Positions 1-9,104 are shown, counted from the first letter of the stretch. The stretch: 64,000 bases of DNA from Lysobacter capsici (GCF_014779555.2 NZ_CP094357.1:620001-684000); one strand, 5' to 3'. Numbers and translations are program-made. Notes: generated from the letters alone by a model not told the origin.

Positions 1-597
1 GGCATCACCATGATCAACTTCGGCATGGGCAGCCCGAACGCGGCGACGATGATGGATCTGCTGTCGGCGATCATGCCGCAGGCGGTGTTGTTCCTGGGCA
101 AGTGCGGCGGGCTCAAGCGCAAGAACGAACTGGGCGATCTGGTCCTGCCGATCGCGGCGATCCGTGGCGAAGGCACCTCCAACGATTACCTGCTGCCGGA
201 AGTGCCGGCGTTGCCGGCATTCGCGCTGCAGCGCGCGGTCTCGACCATGATCCGCGACCTGGGTCACGACTACTGGACCGGCACCGTCTACACCACCAAC
301 CGCCGGGTCTGGGAACACGACGAAGCGTTCAAGGAACGGCTGCGCGCGATGCGCTGCATGGCGATCGACATGGAAACCGCGACCGTGTTCGCCGCCGGTT
401 TCGCCAACCGCATCCCGTGCGGCGCGCTGCTGCTGGTGTCGGACCAGCCGATGATTCCCGAGGGCGTCAAGACCGAAGCCTCGGATGCGAAGGTCAGCGC
501 GAGCTTCGTCGATACGCATATCAACGTCGGCATCGAAGCGTTGAAGTTGATTCGCCGGCATGGCAAGTCGGTGAGGCATTTGCGCTTCGACGAGTGA
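1..597 (+). CDS. amn: AMP nucleosidase, C-terminal part (5' end outside window)
   Basis: The frame is open from base 1, so the start lies upstream; 198 residues are visible. AMP nucleosidase hydrolyses AMP to adenine and ribose-5-phosphate in the cytoplasm (purine turnover). The visible part has the nucleoside-phosphorylase fold signatures: FLGKCGGL, and AIDMETATVFAAG, whose Glu normally contacts the ribose. The ending VRHLRFDE fits the Amn family. The fold is shared with purine nucleoside phosphorylases, but the PEGVKTEASDAKVS stretch and the ending favour Amn. Confidence 0.85.
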   Translation, partial: GITMINFGMGSPNAATMMDLLSAIMPQAVLFLGKCGGLKRKNELGDLVLPIAAIRGEGTSNDYLLPEVPALPAFALQRAVSTMIRDLGHDYWTGTVYTTNRRVWEHDEAFKERLRAMRCMAIDMETATVFAAGFANRIPCGALLLVSDQPMIPEGVKTEASDAKVSASFVDTHINVGIEALKLIRRHGKSVRHLRFDE

Positions 598-610
598 GGT
601 GTGCTGGACG

Positions 611-776
611 GCCCTCACCCCGGCCCTCTCCCGCAAGCGGAAGAGGGAGGAGTGCTGCGCGAACTGTCTAACGACTGCCGCCACGCAAAAATCTCGTCAA
701 ACACGTGGCGACGATCACCTCCCGCTCCGCTTCATAGCCCCTCTCCCGCTTGCGGGAGAGGGGTTGGGGTGAGGGC
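611..776. repeat. Pair of CCCTCTCCCGC hairpin repeats in opposite orientation
   Basis: Two copies of a REP-like unit: 611-651 (CCCTCACCCC then CCCTCTCCCGCAAGCGG) and its inverted partner 737-776 (CTCTCCCGCTTGCGGGAG then GGTTGGGGTGAGGG). Each forms a strong stem. They occupy most of the 362-base gap between amn and the next gene, and may end amn transcription. Further copies lie at 10862-10962 and 48222-48260. Confidence 0.8.
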
Positions 777-856
777 TCCAAGTGCCGACGCGGCCGCCTG
801 ATTTCGCCGCCAACCCGTGCTTGCGACAGCCTGAATCGTTTACCCCTGTCACAAAG

Positions 857-882
857 AAAATCCCTATATTTATAGGGGTTTT
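857..882. promoter_or_regulatory. AT-rich palindrome upstream of the LprI-like gene
   Basis: CCCTATA-TT-TATAGGG is a perfect 7-bp inverted repeat, extended on both sides by A and T runs (AAAA...TTTT) with one mismatch. It stands out in GC-rich surroundings, 78 bases before the next start codon. It could be an operator or a short rho-independent terminator; the T run is short (TTTT). Confidence 0.45.
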
Positions 883-959
883 GCGACGCACGGCACGCGA
901 CATCGCATGGCCTGAGACCTTCGAAGACGACACTGTGGACCAAGGCCGGAGGACAGGTC

Positions 960-1529
960 ATGGAACAGTTGATCTTCACCATCATCGGCGCCCTGCTCAC
1001 GTGGGCGTTCTACTTCATCCAACGCATCGCCGAACGTCGCGGCACCGTCGACGCGATCGAGCGCGGCAAACAGTTGCTCGCGCTCAAGCAGGAACTCGAC
1101 GGCGCGCACACCAGCGTCGAGGAACTGCGCCGGTTCGAAAACCGCCTGATCGGCAAGGCCGAAACCGCCGCGCGCATCGCCGACAACTACTTCGGCAAGG
1201 CTGAAGCGATCGCGCGCGACAGCGACGACGACGGGGTCAGCCAGGCCGATATGAGCCGGCATGCGATCGCCGAACTCGGGCGCGAGGAAGTGCGGCTGGA
1301 AGGGCTGGTCGCGCATCTGCGCAAGCAACTCGACAGCGACGGCCTGGCCGCGTTCGAACACGCGCATCAGGCGTGGCTGGCGTTTCGCGAAGCGCATGCG
1401 CGTTTCGTCTCGCAGTCGTACTCGGCCGGCTCGATCCGCCCGCTGATCTATGCGGTGACCATGGAGAGTCTGACCGTGGCGTGGATCAACGAACTGGAGA
1501 CGCAGCTGGGCGAGGGTGAGGCGGGTTGA
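960..1529 (+). CDS. Membrane-anchored protein with LprI-like (DUF1311) domain
   Basis: 189 residues. A single hydrophobic segment (residues 4-19) lies at the N-terminus without a cleavage site, followed by a charged helical region (20-120) and a C-terminal segment around 125-185 that reads like the DUF1311/LprI core: AWLAFREAHARF, then GGSIRPLIYA-like SAGSIRPLIY, then a TVAWINELE helix. LprI-type domains usually carry disulfide cysteines and face the periplasm; this one has no cysteine, so its exact role is unknown. GGAGG before ATG 960 supports the start. Confidence 0.6.
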   Translation: MEQLIFTIIGALLTWAFYFIQRIAERRGTVDAIERGKQLLALKQELDGAHTSVEELRRFENRLIGKAETAARIADNYFGKAEAIARDSDDDGVSQADMSRHAIAELGREEVRLEGLVAHLRKQLDSDGLAAFEHAHQAWLAFREAHARFVSQSYSAGSIRPLIYAVTMESLTVAWINELETQLGEGEAG

Positions 1530-2032
1530 TCGCGGATTGCGGTCGAAGCGCTTCGCCGCGAGATCGCGTGACTGTCGTTTTTGCCCGTCATTCCCGCGAA
1601 CGCGGGAATCCAGCGACTTCAAACGTTCTCGCACGAAAGGCCCTGGATCCCCGCCTTCGCGGGTATGACGGCAGGGACGTTGCGACAGGTCGTGGCAGCC
1701 ATCAAGCGTCGAGGCAACGCCCTTGATGAGGCAAGCTCCCACCATTGCCAGCCGCGTTTGCGACTGTAGGAGCGGCGCGAGCCGCGACCGCGAAACCACA
1801 CATGCGTCGCAGCCGTGATGTCGCGGTCGCGGCTCGCGCCGCTCCTACAGTCGGGTTCGTCGCAACGTCTTCACTGATGGATTGCGTGGTGAAAGGAAGC
1901 GGCAGTGAGGGCTTGGCATTCATCGAGCGACAATGCGTGGTGCATTCGTGCGCGGCCGATCGGCCTGGGCGCGTCATGCCTCATTGCCCATTATTTGCTA
2001 GGGTTTCCTCATCACTTCCCGCGAGCCCCCGC
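1530..2032. repeat. Intergenic region with two inverted repeat pairs
   Basis: This 503-base gap holds no convincing gene. It has an inverted pair of ATTCCCGCG hairpins (1585-1614 and 1643-1671, CGTCATTCCCGCGAACGCGG and its mirror) and an inverted pair of GTAGGAGCGGCG REPs (1762-1794 and 1819-1853). Both families recur elsewhere in the window, so these are mobile or spreading intergenic repeats. Confidence 0.8.
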
Positions 2033-2590
2033 ATGCCCGTCACCGCCCAAGAAGTCGTCGCGTTCTGGCGCGACGCCGGTCCCGCCCGATGGTTCGACCG
2101 CAGCGACCATTTCGACCAGCAATGCCGCAGCGGCTTTCTCGAAGCGCACCACGCGGCCGCGCGTCGCGAACACGACGACTGGGTCGAACGCGACGCCGAA
2201 TCGGCGTTGGCGCTGCTGATCCTGCTCGACCAGATCCCGCGCAACGTATTCCGCAACAGCGCGCATTCCTACGCGACCGATCCGCTGGCGCGGCATTACG
2301 CGCGGCGCGCGCTGGAACTCGGCCACGATCAGCGCATCGAGCCGGCGTTGCGGCCGTTCTTCTATCTGCCGTTCGAACATTCGGAGGCCATCGACGATCA
2401 GCGTCGATCGGTCGAACTGCATCGGGCCTTGCCGGCGAACGACGACGGCACCGATGCCGCGCAATGGGCGGTCAAGCATCTGCAGATCATCGAGCGTTTC
2501 GGCCGATTCCCGCATCGCAATGCAGAGCTGGGGCGACAGACCACGGCCGAGGAACAGGCCTATCTCGACGATGGCGGCTTCAAGGGCTGA
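2033..2590 (+). CDS. DUF924 family protein
   Basis: 185 residues. The start at ATG 2033 gives the usual DUF924 opening (VVAFWRDAGPARWF) and the family core is present: FDQQCRSGF, LALLILLDQIPRNVFR, RPFFYLPFEHSE and a final ERFGRFPHRNAELGR. DUF924 proteins are soluble, all-helical TPR-like proteins of unknown function, common in proteobacteria. It stands alone between repeat-rich gaps, so context gives no role. Confidence 0.88.
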   Translation: MPVTAQEVVAFWRDAGPARWFDRSDHFDQQCRSGFLEAHHAAARREHDDWVERDAESALALLILLDQIPRNVFRNSAHSYATDPLARHYARRALELGHDQRIEPALRPFFYLPFEHSEAIDDQRRSVELHRALPANDDGTDAAQWAVKHLQIIERFGRFPHRNAELGRQTTAEEQAYLDDGGFKG

Positions 2591-2628
2591 GCGACGCGGC
2601 CGGCGATCCGCGTAATCGCATCGAAGCT

Positions 2629-2767
2629 CCTGTAGGAGCGGCGCGAGCCGCGACCGCGACACATCGGCTGTCGGCGAAAGTCCAAATCAAGCCCGTAATA
2701 CCTCATATACCGCCCTTGCGCCGAGATGCGTAATTCGCGGTCGCGGCTTACGCCGCTCCTACAGGGG
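2629..2767. repeat. GTAGGAGCGGCG REP pair, inverted
   Basis: 2629-2662 (CTGTAGGAGCGGCGCGAGCC...) and its inverse 2733-2767 form a +/- pair about 70 bases apart between DUF924 and the convergent glutaredoxin gene. Pairs of this type match the BIME arrangement mobilised by RAYT transposases; a RAYT gene of this type is at 26568-27044. Confidence 0.82.
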
Positions 2768-2863
2768 GCTGTCGAAGATTCGCGGCGCGTGTTGGATGAG
2801 GCGCAAACAAAAACGGCCGCGATGCCAGGCATCGCGGCCGTCGTTCAACGCGGTCGCGGCGGA

Positions 2864-3790
2864 TCAGTACTTCGCGATCGATCCATCCAGATCGGCCCAG
2901 GCGTCGATGCCGCCGATCACGTTGTAGACCTGGGTGAAGCCCTGCTGGCGGAAGTGTTCGGCCGCCTGCGCGCTGCGCCCGCCGTGATGGCACAGGAACG
3001 CCAGCGGGGTGTCCTTCGGCAGCGATTCCAGCGCGTCGGTGCCGGCGTCGAAGGTGTCGAAGGCGACGCCGACCCGGGCGATCGCGCGTTCGTCGGCCGG
3101 ACGCACGTCGACCAGGCGCAGGCTGCCGGCGCTCACGCGTTCGCGCGCCTGCTCCGGGGCGATCGACTGCACCGGCGGCGGCGCGTTGGGGTTGGTGATC
3201 ACCAGGCCGCGGCCGCGTTCGTCGTCGGCCCAGTCGATCGACACGCCGTCGGCGCGGCGCGCGTTGATCCAGTCGGTCTGCACGCGCACGCCGTCGATCT
3301 CCACCGCGACCGCGTCGGCATCGACCGGCGCCAGCTGCAGGCGCACGTTGTGGCGCGCGTCGACCTCGAGCTGCACGGCGAAATTCTCGCCGGCGTTGGC
3401 GACCGCGTCGCGCAGCATCTGCGCCGCGGCCGGGGTGATGCTGAGCTTCGGCGGGCTGCGGTCCGGCGCGGGCAGGCCGAGCAGGCCGTGCAGTTCGCCG
3501 CTGCCGGCCATCTGCTCGATGATGTCGCTGCCGCCGACCAGCTGCGCGTCGATATACAGCTGCGGGATGGTCGGCCATTCGCCGTAGACCTTGATGCCTT
3601 CGCGCAGGTCCGGGTTCGACAGCACGTCGATGTGGGCGTAGCCCTGCGGCAGCAGCGCATTCAGCGCGCCGGCGGCCTTGGCCGAGAAGCCGCATTGCGG
3701 CGCGTTCGGCTCGCCCTTCATGAACAGCACGACGCGGTTGGACTGGAGCAGGGTTTCGATGCGCGAACGCAGGGCGGGATCGAGGGACAT
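2864..3790 (-). CDS. Grx4-type monothiol glutaredoxin fused to IscA-like and rhodanese domains
   Basis: 308 residues in three parts. Residues 1-105 are a Grx4/GrxD glutaredoxin with the CGFS centre (C33-S36) and WPTIPQLYI, which in relatives ligates a glutathione-bound [2Fe-2S] cluster. Residues 114-208 resemble the A-type carrier fold (ITPAAAQMLR...GVSIDWADD...VITNPNAPP) but contain no cysteine, so this part cannot hold a cluster in the usual way. Residues 210-308 are a rhodanese domain with loop CHHGGRS (C267). Start ATG 3790 opens directly into the glutaredoxin. Likely role: iron-sulfur or sulfur trafficking in the cytoplasm (inferred). Confidence 0.88.
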   Translation of the reverse strand: MSLDPALRSRIETLLQSNRVVLFMKGEPNAPQCGFSAKAAGALNALLPQGYAHIDVLSNPDLREGIKVYGEWPTIPQLYIDAQLVGGSDIIEQMAGSGELHGLLGLPAPDRSPPKLSITPAAAQMLRDAVANAGENFAVQLEVDARHNVRLQLAPVDADAVAVEIDGVRVQTDWINARRADGVSIDWADDERGRGLVITNPNAPPPVQSIAPEQARERVSAGSLRLVDVRPADERAIARVGVAFDTFDAGTDALESLPKDTPLAFLCHHGGRSAQAAEHFRQQGFTQVYNVIGGIDAWADLDGSIAKY

Positions 3791-3970
3791 GGCGGTCTGT
3801 CTGGCGGGAATGAAGCCCACATGGGGGCGGCGCGAAGCCGCCGCAAGGTAGGATGCGGGAACGGCCGCGGCACGCGCGCGGTGCCGACGGTGCCGACTGT
3901 GCCGAATTGGCCCGCGCCGCCTCCAGGACGGCCCCTGCGCTTGTGAACGCTTGACGCCGTGCTTTGCTGT

Positions 3971-4004
3971 TCCCGATTCCCGATTCCCGATTCCCGATTC
4001 CCGA
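3971..4004. repeat. Short tandem repeat CCCGATT
   Basis: Four to five head-to-tail copies of the 7-mer CCCGATT, ending just before the start of the deacetylase gene. Slippage here could change spacing upstream of that gene but would not affect its reading frame. Confidence 0.8.
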
Positions 4005-4019
4005 GCCCCCGCCCGCTTG

Positions 4020-4802
4020 ATGAACCCGACCGTCGTCCATCGCCCGCCGCGCCGACCCTTCGTCTGGCTGTGGCTGTTCGCCGCCTCGCAGCTGGCCGTG
4101 ATCGGGGTGTGGCTGGGCTTGGGTTGGCGGGTCGGACTGCCGGCGCTGCTGCTCACCCACGCGGTCATGTTCTGGGGCACCTTGTGGCCGCGCTCGCGTC
4201 TGTTCGGGCCGGTCCTGAGCCGCTTGCCGACGCGCGAGCGCGAGGTCTGGCTGACCATCGACGACGGCCCCTCGGCCGATACCCCGGCGATGCTCGACCT
4301 GCTCGATACGCATGCGGTCAAGGCGACGTTTTTCGTCGTCGCCGAACGCGCGCGCGAGCGGCCGGACCTGCTGGCCCAGATCGTGCAGCGCGGCCACGGC
4401 ATCGGCCATCACAGCGCCGATCATCCTTCTGCGGCGTTCTGGCGGCTGGGGCCGTCGGCGATGCGGCGGCAGATCGTCGACGCCGACCGCACCTTGCGCG
4501 ACCTGCTGCCCGGTTACCCACTGCGCTGGTTCCGCGCGGTGGTCGGCATGGCCAATCCGTTCACCGCGCGCTGGCTGCGCGATTGCGGGCTGGCGCGGGT
4601 GGCCTGGACCGCGCGCGGCTTCGATGCGGTCGCCGCCGACCCGGCCACGGTGGTGGCGCGGATCGAACGCGGCCTGTCGCCCGGCGCGATCGTGCTGATG
4701 CACGAGGGCGCGCGGCACGGCCGCAATGTCGAGACCATGGCGATGCTGCTGGCGCGCCTGCAGGCGCTGGGCTATCGCTGCGTGTTGCCGGTGGTGCGCT
4801 GA
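4020..4802 (+). CDS. Polysaccharide deacetylase (NodB homology) with N-terminal membrane segments
   Basis: 260 residues from ATG 4020; a longer frame upstream would have to translate the CCCGATT repeat. Two hydrophobic segments (about 13-34 and 38-54) anchor it in the inner membrane. The NodB domain has TIDDGPS (D81, D82) and the metal-binding H-x3-H as HSADH (H131, H135), plus a final LMHEG. Family members remove N- or O-acetyl groups from glycans by a metal-dependent mechanism. Substrate unknown. It converges with the methyltransferase gene 68 bases downstream. Confidence 0.85.
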   Translation: MNPTVVHRPPRRPFVWLWLFAASQLAVIGVWLGLGWRVGLPALLLTHAVMFWGTLWPRSRLFGPVLSRLPTREREVWLTIDDGPSADTPAMLDLLDTHAVKATFFVVAERARERPDLLAQIVQRGHGIGHHSADHPSAAFWRLGPSAMRRQIVDADRTLRDLLPGYPLRWFRAVVGMANPFTARWLRDCGLARVAWTARGFDAVAADPATVVARIERGLSPGAIVLMHEGARHGRNVETMAMLLARLQALGYRCVLPVVR

Positions 4803-4870
4803 CCGCGCCGGGAACGCGACGATGGCCCGAAGCCGCATCGCCATGATCGACGCGCGATCGATGCCACGGC

Positions 4871-5560
4871 TTATTTCGAAGCCACGATCCGCCAGTTGTT
4901 GAACGGCGTGCGCCCGAACAGCGGGGTGAACTCGACCTGCAATCCGGCCGCGAGCAGGCGCGCGCGCAGCGCCTCGCCATCGGGGTAATAACGCGGCATC
5001 GCGTTCATCCAGCCCAGCGCGCGCGAAAACAGATCGACCGCGCGGGTGATGCGCGCGCGCCCGGTGCCGTCGTCCAGGCCGGTGCGGATCACCAGTTTCG
5101 CCCCGGGCGTGAGCATCGCGATCATCTTGTCGATGGCCTGCGCCTGGGCCGGATAGGGAATGAACTGCAGCACGTCGAGGATCACCACGTTGCCACGGTG
5201 GTTGGGCAATTCGCGCGACAGGTCCATGGTGTCGAAGCGCGCGTCCTTCAGCCCGACCTTGGCGGCGGCGCGCACCGCGCGGCGGATCTTGGCCGCGTCG
5301 CTGTCGACCCCGCGGTAGGGCACGCGGATGCCGTCGGCGTACAAGGTGTGGGCGAGCAGGCCCAGCCCGCAGCCCAGGTCCAGCAGGGGCGCATCGGTGC
5401 CGCGCAGGGCCTCGCTGACGCCGGGGTAGAGCGGATCGCTGCTGAGCTTGGCGCGGCTGTAGTAATAGTCCCAGCGATTGCCGAGCGGATGTTCGGGCAG
5501 GTAGGCGCGGGCGATATGCAACGCCTGTCCTGGAGCCATGGCTTGGGCCGCTGGGGTCAT
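4871..5560 (-). CDS. Class I SAM-dependent methyltransferase
   Basis: 229 residues, start ATG 5560. Motif I LLDLGCGLGLL (59-69) and the acidic end of strand 2 (YRGVDSDAAKI) mark a Rossmann-fold methyltransferase; VVILDVLQFIPY is motif-IV-like. The aromatic N-terminal RWDYYYSRAKL precedes the fold. Substrate cannot be told from sequence. It faces the polysaccharide deacetylase tail to tail, so they are not co-transcribed. Confidence 0.8.
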   Translation of the reverse strand: MTPAAQAMAPGQALHIARAYLPEHPLGNRWDYYYSRAKLSSDPLYPGVSEALRGTDAPLLDLGCGLGLLAHTLYADGIRVPYRGVDSDAAKIRRAVRAAAKVGLKDARFDTMDLSRELPNHRGNVVILDVLQFIPYPAQAQAIDKMIAMLTPGAKLVIRTGLDDGTGRARITRAVDLFSRALGWMNAMPRYYPDGEALRARLLAAGLQVEFTPLFGRTPFNNWRIVASK

Positions 5561-5660
5561 CGCTGGTTGAAGGCCGCGTCGCTGGGGTGGTCGGGCAGTT
5601 TGGCACTGTGGGCGCGGATGGGGAAATCCGCGTGGTTCGGTGCGTTGCGGGGTAATCGAT

Positions 5661-5748
5661 GGTAGGAGCGGCGCAAGCCGCGACCGCGACATCACGGTTA
5701 CGACGCAAGCGCGGTGTCGCGGTCGCGGCTCACGCCGCTCCTACAGGG
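5661..5748. repeat. GTAGGAGCGGCG REP pair, inverted
   Basis: 5661-5692 and inverse 5713-5748 with a 20-base spacer, upstream of the methyltransferase gene and just past the end of the SGNH hydrolase gene. Same +/- arrangement as at 2629-2767. Confidence 0.82.
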
Positions 5749-5764
5749 GCTACCGCGCGATAGC

Positions 5765-6388
5765 TCAGGCCGACGGATCGCGCAGCAAGTCCATCGCCAC
5801 CGGCAACGCCAGCGCGGTCCACTGCGCGTACATCGCCGCCGACGGATGCAGGCCATCCTCGGCGACCATCGCCGGCTCGCTGCCGCGTTCGCGCGAGACC
5901 GCGGTGATGTCGACGAAGGCGACCCCGTGCCGCGCGCAGATCTCGCTGGCGGTGATGTTGAACACGTCGAGTTCGGCGCCGATCGTGGCCGGGCCGCGCT
6001 TGTCGGTGGCGCCGAACGGGGTCGCGCCCCAGTCGGGAATCGACAGCACCAGCACGCGGTCGCTGCGGCCGTGCGCATAACCGATCGCGCGTTCCAGCAG
6101 TTCGCGAAACTCGCCCGCGTACTGGGTGGCGCCGCGGCCGCGGTATTGGTTGTTGACCCCGATCAGCAGGCTGACGAAATCCCATTGACCCAGCGGCTCG
6201 GCCAGGTCCAGCGCGAGCGCGAGTTCGTCGGTGGTCCAGCCGGTGGTGGCGATGATGCGCGGCGCCGCCACGGCGATGCCGCGTTCGCTCAGGCCGGCCG
6301 CCAGTTGCACCGGCCAGCGGCCCGACTCGGCGACCGCTTCGCCGATGGTGTAGCTGTCGCCCAGCGCGAGGTAACGGAGTTGGTTCAC
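5765..6388 (-). CDS. SGNH/GDSL-family hydrolase
   Basis: 207 residues. All four SGNH blocks are visible: GDSYT (Ser12), a Gly in the following helix region, GVNNQ (77-81, Asn79) and DGLHPS (Asp178, His181). There is no signal peptide, so it acts in the cytoplasm, probably as an esterase or lipase-like acyl hydrolase on an unknown ester. It starts 7 bases after the aminotransferase stop and is very likely the second gene of that operon. Confidence 0.85.
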   Translation of the reverse strand: MNQLRYLALGDSYTIGEAVAESGRWPVQLAAGLSERGIAVAAPRIIATTGWTTDELALALDLAEPLGQWDFVSLLIGVNNQYRGRGATQYAGEFRELLERAIGYAHGRSDRVLVLSIPDWGATPFGATDKRGPATIGAELDVFNITASEICARHGVAFVDITAVSRERGSEPAMVAEDGLHPSAAMYAQWTALALPVAMDLLRDPSA

Positions 6389-6395
6389 CGCCGGC

Positions 6396-7658
6396 TCAGG
6401 CGACCGCGGCGGACAGCGCCTGTGCGTTGTGCTCGGCGCGTTGCGCGTGCAGGTCGAGCACGCGCTCGATCCGGCCGAACACTTCGCGCACGTCGGCCGG
6501 CTGCGGCAGCAGGGTCACGCGGAAGTGATTGCGGTAGGGCACGTTGAAGCTGGAGCCCGGAACGACCAGCACGTCTTCGGTTTCCAGCAGCTCCAGCGCG
6601 AAGCGGTGATCGTCGAAACCTTGCGCGGCGGCACCGACCACGGCCGGGAACGCGTACAGCGCGCCGGCCGGCTTGACCAGTTGCAGGTGCTTGCTGGCTT
6701 CGACCGACTCGATCACCGCGCGGCGCGCTTCGTACAGGCGGCCGCCGGGCGCGCACAGCGGCGCGATGGTGTCTTCGCCGTTGAGCGCGGCTTCGATCGC
6801 GAACTGGCCCGGCACGTTGGCGCACAGGCGCAGCGCGCCGAGCAGGTCCATGGCGTGATGGAAATCGCCGCTGGCGACCGGATCGCCCGACAGCACCGCC
6901 CAGCCCACGCGCCAGCCGCAGGCGCGATGCACCTTGGACAGGCCGCCGAAGCTCAGGCACGGCAGATCGCCGGCGATCGGCGCGACCGGCACGAACTGCG
7001 CGCCGTCGTAAAGAATGGAGTCGTAGATTTCGTCGCACATCAGCAGCAGCTTGTGCTTGGCGGCGATGGCGACGATGCGTTCGATCAACTCGCGCGGATA
7101 CGCCGCGCCGGTCGGGTTGTTCGGATTGATCAGCACGATCGCGCGGGTGCGGCTCGATACCAGCTGCTCGATCTCGTCCGGGTCGGGCAGGAAGCCGTTC
7201 TCGGGCTGGCAGCGGTAATACACCGGGCGGCCGTCGTTGAGGATGGTCGCGGCCGACCACAGCGGGTAGTCGGGCGAGGGCAGCAGCACTTCGTCGCCTG
7301 GATTGAGCAGGGCGCGCAGCGACAGGTCGATCAGCTCGCTCACGCCGTTGCCGACGAACACCCGCTCGGGCGAGGCGTTGGGCGTGCCGCGCTTCTTGTG
7401 GAAGGCGGCGATGGCTTCGCGCGCGACCGGCAGGCCTTGCTGATGGGTGTAGGGATCGGTGTCGGCGATGTGGTCGGCGATCGCGCGCTGCAGGTGCTCG
7501 GGGGCGCGGAAACCGAATGCGCCGGGGTTGCCGATGTTGAGCTTGATCTGTTTGCGGCCCTGGGCCTCCAGCTCGCGGGCTCGCCGGGCCAATTCACCGC
7601 GGATTTCGTAACGGACTTCGGACAGGCGTTCGCGGGTTTTCAGAGGCGGCAAGGACAT
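6396..7658 (-). CDS. alaA: PLP-dependent aminotransferase, AlaA type
   Basis: 420 residues, fold-type I class I/II aminotransferase. Landmarks: INPNNPTG (178-184), DEIYDS (D209), the PLP lysine in GGLSKVHR (K242) and a late RVTLLP for the substrate carboxylate arginine. The opening NIGNPGAFGF and the overall pattern fit AlaA, the glutamate-pyruvate transaminase that makes alanine. An aspartate or other transaminase role cannot be excluded. First gene of a two-gene operon with the SGNH hydrolase. Confidence 0.85.
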   Translation of the reverse strand: MSLPPLKTRERLSEVRYEIRGELARRARELEAQGRKQIKLNIGNPGAFGFRAPEHLQRAIADHIADTDPYTHQQGLPVAREAIAAFHKKRGTPNASPERVFVGNGVSELIDLSLRALLNPGDEVLLPSPDYPLWSAATILNDGRPVYYRCQPENGFLPDPDEIEQLVSSRTRAIVLINPNNPTGAAYPRELIERIVAIAAKHKLLLMCDEIYDSILYDGAQFVPVAPIAGDLPCLSFGGLSKVHRACGWRVGWAVLSGDPVASGDFHHAMDLLGALRLCANVPGQFAIEAALNGEDTIAPLCAPGGRLYEARRAVIESVEASKHLQLVKPAGALYAFPAVVGAAAQGFDDHRFALELLETEDVLVVPGSSFNVPYRNHFRVTLLPQPADVREVFGRIERVLDLHAQRAEHNAQALSAAVA

Positions 7659-7878
7659 CGCGGCGGGTCGGGGTCGATGAAAGTGGCGTCCAGACTAGCT
7701 GAATCGGCTTCAGGATTCAGCGGGGGCGGGGCGGGCGGGGGATCGTCCGCGTTCGACCGCACGCACGCTTCGGCGATCCGGCCGCCGTCGCCGGGCCGTC
7801 CCCGGGCGCAAACCTATCCGCCGACCGACCCATTCGGCCCAAAAGCCGCACGCGGCCTATAGAATCGCGCCATGCCCA

Positions 7879-9042
7879 ATGCCTGTCGCGCCTTTGACTC
7901 CTGAACTCGCCGCCTTGCAGGCGATCGGCTGGCCGATCACGGCCGAAGACCCGTTGCCGGCCGATCCGGTCTGGCGCCAGGCCCTCGCCGACCACCCGCG
8001 GGCCCGCCCGGCGCGGGTCACCGAGCAGCACCGCAGCGGCTATGTGGTCTCCGACGGCCCCGACAGCGGTTACCGGGTCGAGTCCCTGCCCGAGTGGCAG
8101 CGCGCGGCCAACTACAAGAAAGGCTCGCTCGCGCCCGAGCAACGGCCCGGGGTCGGCGACTGGATGCTGGTCGAGGGCGAGCCCGAACGCGCCAAGGTCG
8201 TGGCCTTGCTGCCGCGCTACAGCGCGATCAAGCGCGGCGCGGCCGGGGAGCATTACAAGCAGCAGCTGATCGCGGCGAACATCGACACGGTGTTCGTGGT
8301 CTGCGGGCTGGACGGCGACTTCAATCCGCGCCGGATCGAACGTTATCTGTTGCTGGTGCGCGGCGGCGCCGAGCCGGTGATCGTGCTGACCAAGGCCGAC
8401 GAAGCGCTCGCCGCGAACGAGCACGCGGTGGCCGAGGCTAGCGGCGCGCTGATCGAACTGGCGCAGGGCGTGGCGATCCGCGCGGTCAATGCGCGCGATC
8501 GCGAAAGCAGCGTCGCGGCGATGTCGCCGTGGCTGAAACCCGGGCGCACCGTGGTGCTGGTCGGGTCCTCAGGCGCCGGCAAGTCGACCCTGACCAACAG
8601 CCTGCTCGGCAACGAACGCATGAAGACCGGCGCGGTGCGCGAAAGCGACGCGCGCGGCCGCCACACCACCACCCACCGCGCCTTGATCCCGCTGCCCTCG
8701 GGCGCCTGCCTGATCGACACGCCCGGCATGCGCGAACTCAAGCCGACCGGCGAAGAGGACGTGGCCGAGAACTTCGCCGACGTCGAAGCGCTGGCCGAGC
8801 AATGCAAGTTCCGCGACTGCTCGCACGCGAGCGAGCCCGGCTGCGCGGTGCGCGAGGCGATCGAGAACGGCAAGCTGGACCCGCAGCGGTTCGCCAGCTA
8901 TCTGAAGTTGAGCGGCGAGGTCTCGGGCGCGGCCAGCAAGCTCGCCAACCGGCGCGCGCACAAGACCGACATCAAGGCGCCGGGCAAGCCGTCGGGCAAG
9001 CCTTCGAACAAGAGTTCGGGCGATAAGCATGGGCGCCGTTGA
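7879..9042 (+). CDS. rsgA: Ribosome small-subunit-dependent GTPase A
   Basis: 387 residues. RsgA is a circularly permuted GTPase that helps mature the 30S subunit. The permuted order is clear: G4 TKAD (171-174), then G1 GSSGAGKST (229-237), then G3 DTPG (280-283), then a zinc knuckle C309, C314, H316, C322. An OB-fold segment precedes the GTPase. The tail (350-387) is Lys/Ser/Pro-rich and low-complexity, probably RNA-binding. ATG 7872, seven bases upstream, opens a 10-codon frame overlapping this start; ATG 7879 is the RsgA start. A TATAGAAT-like -10 sits at 7858. Confidence 0.93.
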   Translation: MPVAPLTPELAALQAIGWPITAEDPLPADPVWRQALADHPRARPARVTEQHRSGYVVSDGPDSGYRVESLPEWQRAANYKKGSLAPEQRPGVGDWMLVEGEPERAKVVALLPRYSAIKRGAAGEHYKQQLIAANIDTVFVVCGLDGDFNPRRIERYLLLVRGGAEPVIVLTKADEALAANEHAVAEASGALIELAQGVAIRAVNARDRESSVAAMSPWLKPGRTVVLVGSSGAGKSTLTNSLLGNERMKTGAVRESDARGRHTTTHRALIPLPSGACLIDTPGMRELKPTGEEDVAENFADVEALAEQCKFRDCSHASEPGCAVREAIENGKLDPQRFASYLKLSGEVSGAASKLANRRAHKTDIKAPGKPSGKPSNKSSGDKHGRR

Positions 9043-9104
9043 GCGCGGCGGTTTGAAGGCTTCCGCGTTTGGTGGTCGTTTGCTTTGTCTTCGTGGCGAG
9101 CAAG

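Noticed and set aside
2748-5708. Very long open frame on the minus strand (986 codons)
   Set aside because: It runs antisense or out of frame to the deacetylase, methyltransferase and glutaredoxin genes and is Arg/Pro/Ala-rich, the typical product of high-GC shadow frames.
7872-7904. 10-codon upstream frame overlapping the rsgA start
   Set aside because: Too short to judge, no ribosome site, no conserved peptide; noted under rsgA only.
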